A stretch of 9,412 bases of DNA from an uncultured Bacteroides sp. (GTDB lineage: Bacteria; Bacteroidota; Bacteroidia; Bacteroidales; Bacteroidaceae): the NCBI GenBank assembly GCA_900755095.1, contig CAAEFE010000045.1, positions 1 through 9,412 of the forward strand. Direction: 5' to 3'. A program made the translations under genes and the position numbers. How positions within the stretch are numbered: position 1 is the stretch's first letter; each line of letters begins with the position of its first letter. Of the stretch, positions 6,359 to 9,412 are shown piece after piece. The notes below the pieces were generated by a model. It saw only the letters and a list, made by a program, of their open reading frames with translations, was not told the origin of the DNA and ran no database searches.

Positions 6359-6364
6359 ATTATA
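6359..6364 (-). promoter_or_regulatory. Candidate -10 box of the permease gene
   Basis: Read on the minus strand, 6364-6359 is TATAAT, 33 bases before the permease ATG. No good -35 hexamer stands 16-18 bases upstream, which fits a promoter that needs a LysR-type activator. The 6326-6507 gap between the divergent genes must hold both promoters. Confidence 0.45.
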
Positions 6365-6400
6365 TTTTAAGATTTTGGTAGCCATTTAAAAATCATTATG

Positions 6401-6414
6401 ATATTATGTAATAT
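6401..6414. promoter_or_regulatory. Candidate LysR operator in the divergent gap
   Basis: ATATTA-TG-TAATAT is a perfect 6-2-6 inverted repeat midway between the permease and LysR genes, about 37 bases upstream of the candidate permease -10. LysR regulators usually bind dyads containing T-N11-A in such gaps. The sequence is very AT-rich, so chance symmetry is a real possibility. Confidence 0.35.
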
Positions 6415-6507
6415 ATAAAATTTTCATTATGTATTTAGCATACTGAATATTGATTGCACTACAAAAGATGTGTTGAGAAACAAGACCATATTAGGAGGGC
6501 TGCGTAA

Positions 6508-7395
6508 ATGACACTGAGACATTTTCATATATTTTCGACGGTTTGCAAAAAAGAAAGTATCACGAAAGCTGCTGAAGAATTGAACATGGCGCAACCAGCA
6601 GTGAGTTTTGCAATCCGAGAATTGGAAAGCTATTATGGTACAAAATTGTTCGAACGAATGAATCGACGACTCTATATCACTGATGCCGGAAAACAACTTT
6701 TGGTCTATGCCGATTCAGTCCTTGCACAATGCAATGAAGCAAAAGACGTTTTAAGTGACATTAATGCAATGACCCAAATACGTTTGGGTGCAAATGTTTC
6801 CGTTGGAAATAGTTGGCTTCAAAATTGTATCGATGGATTTGAAAAGATTCATCCGGAGATTCCTATTTATACATCGGTTCAAAACTCTAGCCAGCTCGAA
6901 AAACAGCTTTTATACAATAATCTTGATTTTGCGTTCATGGATGAACCAAAAGAAGAAAAGCACTTCATTTGTAAACTGATTTGCAAAGACGAGATGGCTC
7001 TTGCATGTGCATCCGAGTACCCATTATCGTCTGTGATCAAATTAGATGACTTGTACCAAGTTCCTCTGCTGATTCGAGAAACAGGAAGCGGTTCTCGGAA
7101 GCCGCTGGAGCAGATCATGAATTACCATGCAAATTACCATCCCAATATCGTAATGGAAAGTATCAGCACAATGAGTTTGATTGAAGCTTGCAAAAGCGGT
7201 CGCGGAGTCTTAATCCTCCCAAAATCTGTTTTATTGCCATTTTTTGAGAACAACATTCTAAAAGAAGTTCACATAAACGATCAAACCTTTGAAAGAAACT
7301 ATTTTCTTGTATATCACAAAAGTAAATTTTTAACCAGGAGTATGCAATCGTTTAGAGAATATATAGATACTGAATATTCCTGCTCTTTCCAATAA
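6508..7395 (+). CDS. LysR-family transcriptional regulator
   Basis: A 295-residue LysR-type regulator of normal length. The N-terminal winged helix-turn-helix covers about residues 1-60: MTLRHFHIFSTVCKK, then SITKAAEELNMAQPAVSFAI as the DNA-reading helices, then the wing with FERMNRRLYITDAGKQLL. A linker helix follows, and residues from about 85 to 290 form the effector-binding domain. The start is set by AGGAGG at 6493-6498. It is divergent from the TauE/SafE permease with 182 bases between, so that gene is the most likely target, and LysR proteins often also control themselves. Several relatives respond to sulfur metabolites (CysB, CysL), but nothing visible fixes the effector. Control of the sulfatase operon is possible but unproven. 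Confidence 0.93.
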   Translation: MTLRHFHIFSTVCKKESITKAAEELNMAQPAVSFAIRELESYYGTKLFERMNRRLYITDAGKQLLVYADSVLAQCNEAKDVLSDINAMTQIRLGANVSVGNSWLQNCIDGFEKIHPEIPIYTSVQNSSQLEKQLLYNNLDFAFMDEPKEEKHFICKLICKDEMALACASEYPLSSVIKLDDLYQVPLLIRETGSGSRKPLEQIMNYHANYHPNIVMESISTMSLIEACKSGRGVLILPKSVLLPFFENNILKEVHINDQTFERNYFLVYHKSKFLTRSMQSFREYIDTEYSCSFQ

Positions 7396-7426
7396 TATTT
7401 ACAATATAAATACAACCTTTGTACTC

Positions 7427-7466
7427 AAAAAACAGGCAAAATCCAATCCACTTGAATTTTACCTGT
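7427..7466 (-). terminator. Minus-strand terminator in the LysR/ISL3 gap
   Basis: On the minus strand ACAGGTAAAAT (7466-7456) pairs with ATTTTGCCTGT (7442-7432) over 11 positions with one U-G pair, followed directly by a run of T (7432-7427). On the plus strand the wobble becomes a C-A mismatch and no T-run follows. It therefore suits transcription coming from the ISL3 remnant towards the LysR gene and would protect the end of that gene. The rest of 7396-7531 holds nothing recognisable. Confidence 0.6.
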
Positions 7467-7531
7467 CTATCATCAAAACTTATTTATGCATTTTTGTGCA
7501 GCCAGCGATTTGTTGTGGTCAAGCATTTTTG

Positions 7532-7545
7532 GGCTCTTTCCAATG
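7532..7545. repeat. Likely terminal repeat end of the ISL3 remnant
   Basis: GGCTCTTTCC at 7532-7541 lies just outside the stop codon of the ISL3 transposase fragment and reads inward. From memory, ISL3-family terminal repeats commonly begin GGCTCTTT or similar. This would be the transposase-3' end of the element; the other end is lost, so the pair cannot be compared here. Confidence 0.5.
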
Positions 7546-8250
7546 TTAGTTGACTTTTCGCTTTAATTCAAGTTGTAACAGTTTGGCTTTCAGTAGTTCA
7601 AAACTGTTACGGACATACATAATCCTTTTCACTACCTTGAGTTTATTCACACTCCCCTCCGCAAGCCCATTATTATACCCCATCTTAATTGCATTTTTTA
7701 CTGCTTGTATATCCCGCTTCAGCCCATTCATAAAACTGGTGATTTCTTCTATATCCAGTAACGCACATTCTTCCATCCATTTTTCCAATTCCTTCGGTTT
7801 TGGGGAAAACAAGATTTCCTTGAAATTTTTCCCAACATCATACAGTCTCCCAATTATTGGATATTGTTCGATAACTTTATCCAGTTGCTCCTGACTGAAT
7901 TTTTTTATCTCGTCAATCGGCTTATACAGCAGTTTTATCAGCCAGCGTCGCTCCAATTTTTTACTGGAAGTTCCCCCTGCTTCTCTTATTAGCTTTCTTT
8001 CCCTTGTTGCATACATCCGAATTGTGGATTCCGCACCTGTATAACCTATTTCACGGATATATATATTGATCTGACGAAATGTCTTTCCTTCTGATAGCAG
8101 CCGTTTGATATCTTCTCCATAGGGTTTGATCTTACTTGGGGCTGTTGTATTATACTTTCCACTTGTTGGTAAGTAGGTAATCATCCGTATCTGTTTTGCA
8201 CTACATTTTTCTGATACAATCACCTCAGAATAAGAAAGGAACTGTATCAT
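7546..8250 (-). pseudogene. ISL3-family transposase, C-terminal part only
   Basis: A 234-codon open frame. Residues from about 35 carry the internal helix-turn-helix of this family (KPYGEDIKRLLSEGKTFRQI, then YTGAESTIRMYATRERK). Near the end is GYNNGLAEGSVNKLKVVKR followed by MYVRNSFELLKAKLLQLE, the family's C-terminal 'wsNG.vEG.inrlK..kR.mYgR..fellr' block with the third catalytic residue, Glu. The N-terminal zinc-binding region and the part with both catalytic Asp residues are absent, so the protein cannot transpose. The first ~30 residues have no family character and seem to be read from the left end of the IS66 element that interrupts the gene, so the ATG at 8250 is probably not the ancestral start. 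Confidence 0.8.
8212..8220 (+). promoter_or_regulatory. Extended -10 promoter candidate for the IS66 genes
   Basis: TGATACAAT (8212-8220) matches the extended -10 form TGnTAnAAT and lies 31 bases before the tnpA ATG. The sequence at the -35 position (TGTTTT, 8192-8197) is poor. It falls inside the N-terminal codons of the ISL3 frame on the opposite strand, supporting the view that this stretch belongs to IS66. Confidence 0.4.
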
Positions 8251-8251
8251 T

Positions 8252-8585
8252 ATGAAAAAAGAGGAAAAACTTGCATTGTGGTCTGGACGGATTCATGCTT
8301 TTCAAGCAATATGCATCTTGTAAAACATGGTGCCTGGAAAACCAAATTCCTGCGTCTACAATGGGATACTGGATGCGTAGATTGCGAAATACGGAGAATC
8401 CTTGTGAAACAGATATGATTTTCGCTAAGATGCCAACAGAACAAGAAATTTCCGCAAAGGAAACTGCTAATAGTTTGTCACCAATTCATATTTTTATAGC
8501 CGATAGTATTCGTATTGAAGTGATGCCGGATTGCTCACCAGAGCTGTTTCATCTTCTCATCAAAGGTCTGAAAGACCATGCTTGA
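8252..8585 (+). pseudogene. tnpA: IS66 tnpA (OrfA), frameshifted
   Basis: The true start appears to be the ATG at 8252: its frame reads MKKEEKLALWSGRIHAFQA, the usual IS66 OrfA beginning, but stops at 8321-8323. Homology continues in another frame from about 8310 with SCKTWCLENQIPASTMGYW and MRRLRN, then a C-terminal part ending in LIKGLKDHA. OrfA is a small helix-turn-helix protein needed for IS66 transposition. A one-base gain or two-base loss near 8308-8318 explains the break. The stop at 8583-8585 overlaps the tnpB start, the normal coupling in this family. A GGAA at 8237-8240 is the probable ribosome site. Confidence 0.75.
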
Positions 8586-8931
8586 TCTGGCAGGCGGTAC
8601 AACGGTTTATCTTGCCTGTGGAGTAACTGATCTGAGAAAAAGTTATAATGGCTTGGCGGCAATTATCAAGTTGAAGTTTCAACTCGATCCATATTCGCGT
8701 TGTATGTTTGCATTCTGCAATCGTAGACGTACCTCTATTAAGGTTCTTCAATGGGACGGATCCGGCTTCTGGATCCTTATGAAACGGCTTGATCGGAACT
8801 CTTTTCATTGGCCGGATACACCGGATGAATTGCAAAAAGTAACCTTGAAAGAAATGCATTGGTTATGCGATGGACTCTCACTTAATCCGAAGGGAGCTTT
8901 CGAAGAACATCATCCCAAAATCATTATATAA
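8578..8931 (+). CDS. tnpB: IS66 TnpB (Orf2) accessory transposition protein
   Basis: A 117-residue protein matching the IS66 Orf2-like family in length and motifs: TVYLACGVTDLRKSYNGLAA at about residues 9-28, then CMFAFCNRRRTSIKVLQWDG, then GFWILMKRLDRNSFHWP. In intact elements it is required with TnpA and TnpC for transposition; its biochemical role is unclear. The ATG overlaps the end of tnpA by 8 bases. It appears complete and undamaged, but because tnpA is frameshifted and tnpC truncated it probably has no function here. The C-terminus (LNPKGAFEEHHPKIII) shows no truncation. Confidence 0.85.
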   Translation: MLDLAGGTTVYLACGVTDLRKSYNGLAAIIKLKFQLDPYSRCMFAFCNRRRTSIKVLQWDGSGFWILMKRLDRNSFHWPDTPDELQKVTLKEMHWLCDGLSLNPKGAFEEHHPKIII

Positions 8932-9012
8932 AATGTGAGATTGTCAATTCGCAAAAAGCACGAAAAACCGCTTATTTATGGGATTTTTTCTACTTATCAA
9001 TTACCGTTTTCC

Positions 9013-9041
9013 TCGAAAAACAGGAGAAAATATGGTATACT
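9013..9041 (+). promoter_or_regulatory. Candidate promoter for the tnpC fragment
   Basis: TCGAAA (9013-9018, 4 of 6 to consensus), 17 bases, then TATACT (9036-9041) preceded by TGG, giving an extended -10 (TGnTATACT). It lies 31 bases before the tnpC ATG. If active it would transcribe the short tnpC fragment on its own. Confidence 0.4.
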
Positions 9042-9072
9042 TTTATCAGAAAAAAAGTTTGGAGACAGCGGG

Positions 9073-9291
9073 ATGAAACCATTTTTTACGGATGCTCAAT
9101 TGAATAGCATGAGCCGTGAAAGTATGATTGAAATTATGAAAATCATGCAGGCACAAGTAGAGAAAAAAGAGACAGAAGTACAGCTCTTGAAAGACAAACA
9201 AAAAGAACTGGAATTTATGAATGCGATGCTTTCAGACCAATGTCATTTAGTTAAGACATTAAGCAGATGTATTCCTATCAGGCAGAGGTAG
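9073..9291 (+). pseudogene. tnpC: IS66 tnpC N-terminal fragment (72 codons)
   Basis: The start at 9073 is chosen because a GGAG at 9061-9064 stands 8 bases before the ATG and because the protein then opens MKPFFTDAQLNSMSRESMIE, the normal start of IS66 TnpC transposases ('...eqL..m.re.li..i...q'). The frame is open back to 8935, but that part has no ribosome site or family character. A charged coiled-coil helix follows (QAQVEKKETEVQLLKDKQKE). After about residue 55 similarity ends and the frame stops at 72 residues, whereas TnpC normally has some 450-550 and its catalytic DDE core. A deletion or rearrangement removed the rest. Confidence 0.75.
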
Positions 9292-9322
9292 AAAATTCAC
9301 TATCTTTGCCTGCTTTTTCTTT
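9279..9322 (+). terminator. Rho-independent terminator at the end of the tnpC fragment
   Basis: CAGGCAGAGGTAG (9279-9291) pairs with CTATCTTTGCCTG (9300-9312) along all 13 positions with two G-U pairs, with an 8-base loop, followed directly by CTTTTTCTTTT. The wobble pairs and the T-run both point to plus-strand transcription. The stop codon of the tnpC fragment lies inside the left arm. The remaining 90 bases to the window end contain only a 5-bp CAGAT/ATCTG stem at 9362-9375 and no gene I can support. Confidence 0.8.
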
Positions 9323-9412
9323 TATAAAAACTTGCTCTTATATTTATGCAGCACAAAAAGACAGATTGCTATCTGCCTAAATTAACGATATACTTTTATC
9401 GATGTTATGCAA

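Larger units (their letters stand above)
8169..9291 (+). mobile_element. IS66-family element remnant inserted in the ISL3 remnant
   Basis: The order tnpA-tnpB-tnpC on the plus strand is that of IS66 elements. The left end is tentatively at GTAAGTAGGTAATC (8169-8182): IS66 repeats usually begin GTAA, and ISL3 homology on the other strand stops nearby. tnpA is frameshifted, tnpB intact and tnpC cut short, so no right end is visible and the element is defective. The left boundary is a guess within a few tens of bases. Confidence 0.6.

Noticed and set aside
7550..7894. 114-codon plus-strand ORF in the ISL3 region
   Set aside because: It is antisense to the clear ISL3 C-terminal motifs and has no supporting features.
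8271..8311. TTG start at 8271 for IS66 tnpA
   Set aside because: The peptide from this TTG (MHCGLDGFML) does not resemble OrfA, whereas the frame from ATG 8252 gives the family N-terminus; the gene is frameshifted rather than started at TTG.
8935..9072. N-terminal extension of tnpC back to 8935
   Set aside because: No ATG-ribosome site pair there, the peptide is not TnpC-like, and it includes a candidate promoter; the start at 9073 has a good site and the family N-terminus.
1..9412. CRISPR array, tRNA or rRNA genes
   Set aside because: No regularly spaced repeats and no cloverleaf or rRNA-like sequence were seen on either strand.

Overview
The window looks like an accessory region of a low-GC, anaerobic, probably gut-dwelling Firmicute; Lachnospiraceae-like is my best guess. 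This rests on AT-rich sequence, strong AGGAGG ribosome binding sites, an oxygen-sensitive radical-SAM sulfatase activator, and transposase debris of types common in that group. The assignment is inferred from sequence style only.

Layout. Positions 1-574 hold broken transposase pieces on the minus strand: an IS110-family fragment running off the left edge, joined to an internally deleted, frameshifted IS5-family transposase. Positions 575-976 contain no gene but several hairpins, ending in a perfect 7-bp inverted repeat just ahead of the first metabolic gene. A two-gene operon follows on the plus strand: a cytoplasmic Cys-type sulfatase (977-2464) and a GPH-family sugar:cation symporter (2487-3857). 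Positions 3858-4350 are non-coding, with a 14-bp stem, a candidate promoter, a hairpin with a T-run, and the promoter region of the next gene. That gene is an anaerobic sulfatase-maturating enzyme (anSME, 4351-5469), and a terminator follows it. A TauE/SafE permease (5537-6325, minus) and a LysR-type regulator (6508-7395, plus) are divergently arranged. Positions 7427-9291 are again mobile-element debris: an ISL3-family remnant on the minus strand, with an IS66-family remnant (broken tnpA, intact tnpB, truncated tnpC) on the plus strand apparently inserted into it. The last ~90 bases hold no recognisable gene.

How it may work together (inference). The symporter imports a sulfated sugar or glycoside. 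The anSME converts the active-site cysteine of the sulfatase to formylglycine. The sulfatase removes sulfate inside the cell, and the TauE/SafE permease may export the resulting or related sulfur oxyanion under LysR control. The block is a compact, self-activating cytosolic desulfation module with insertion-sequence debris on both sides. Its substrate cannot be read from the sequence.
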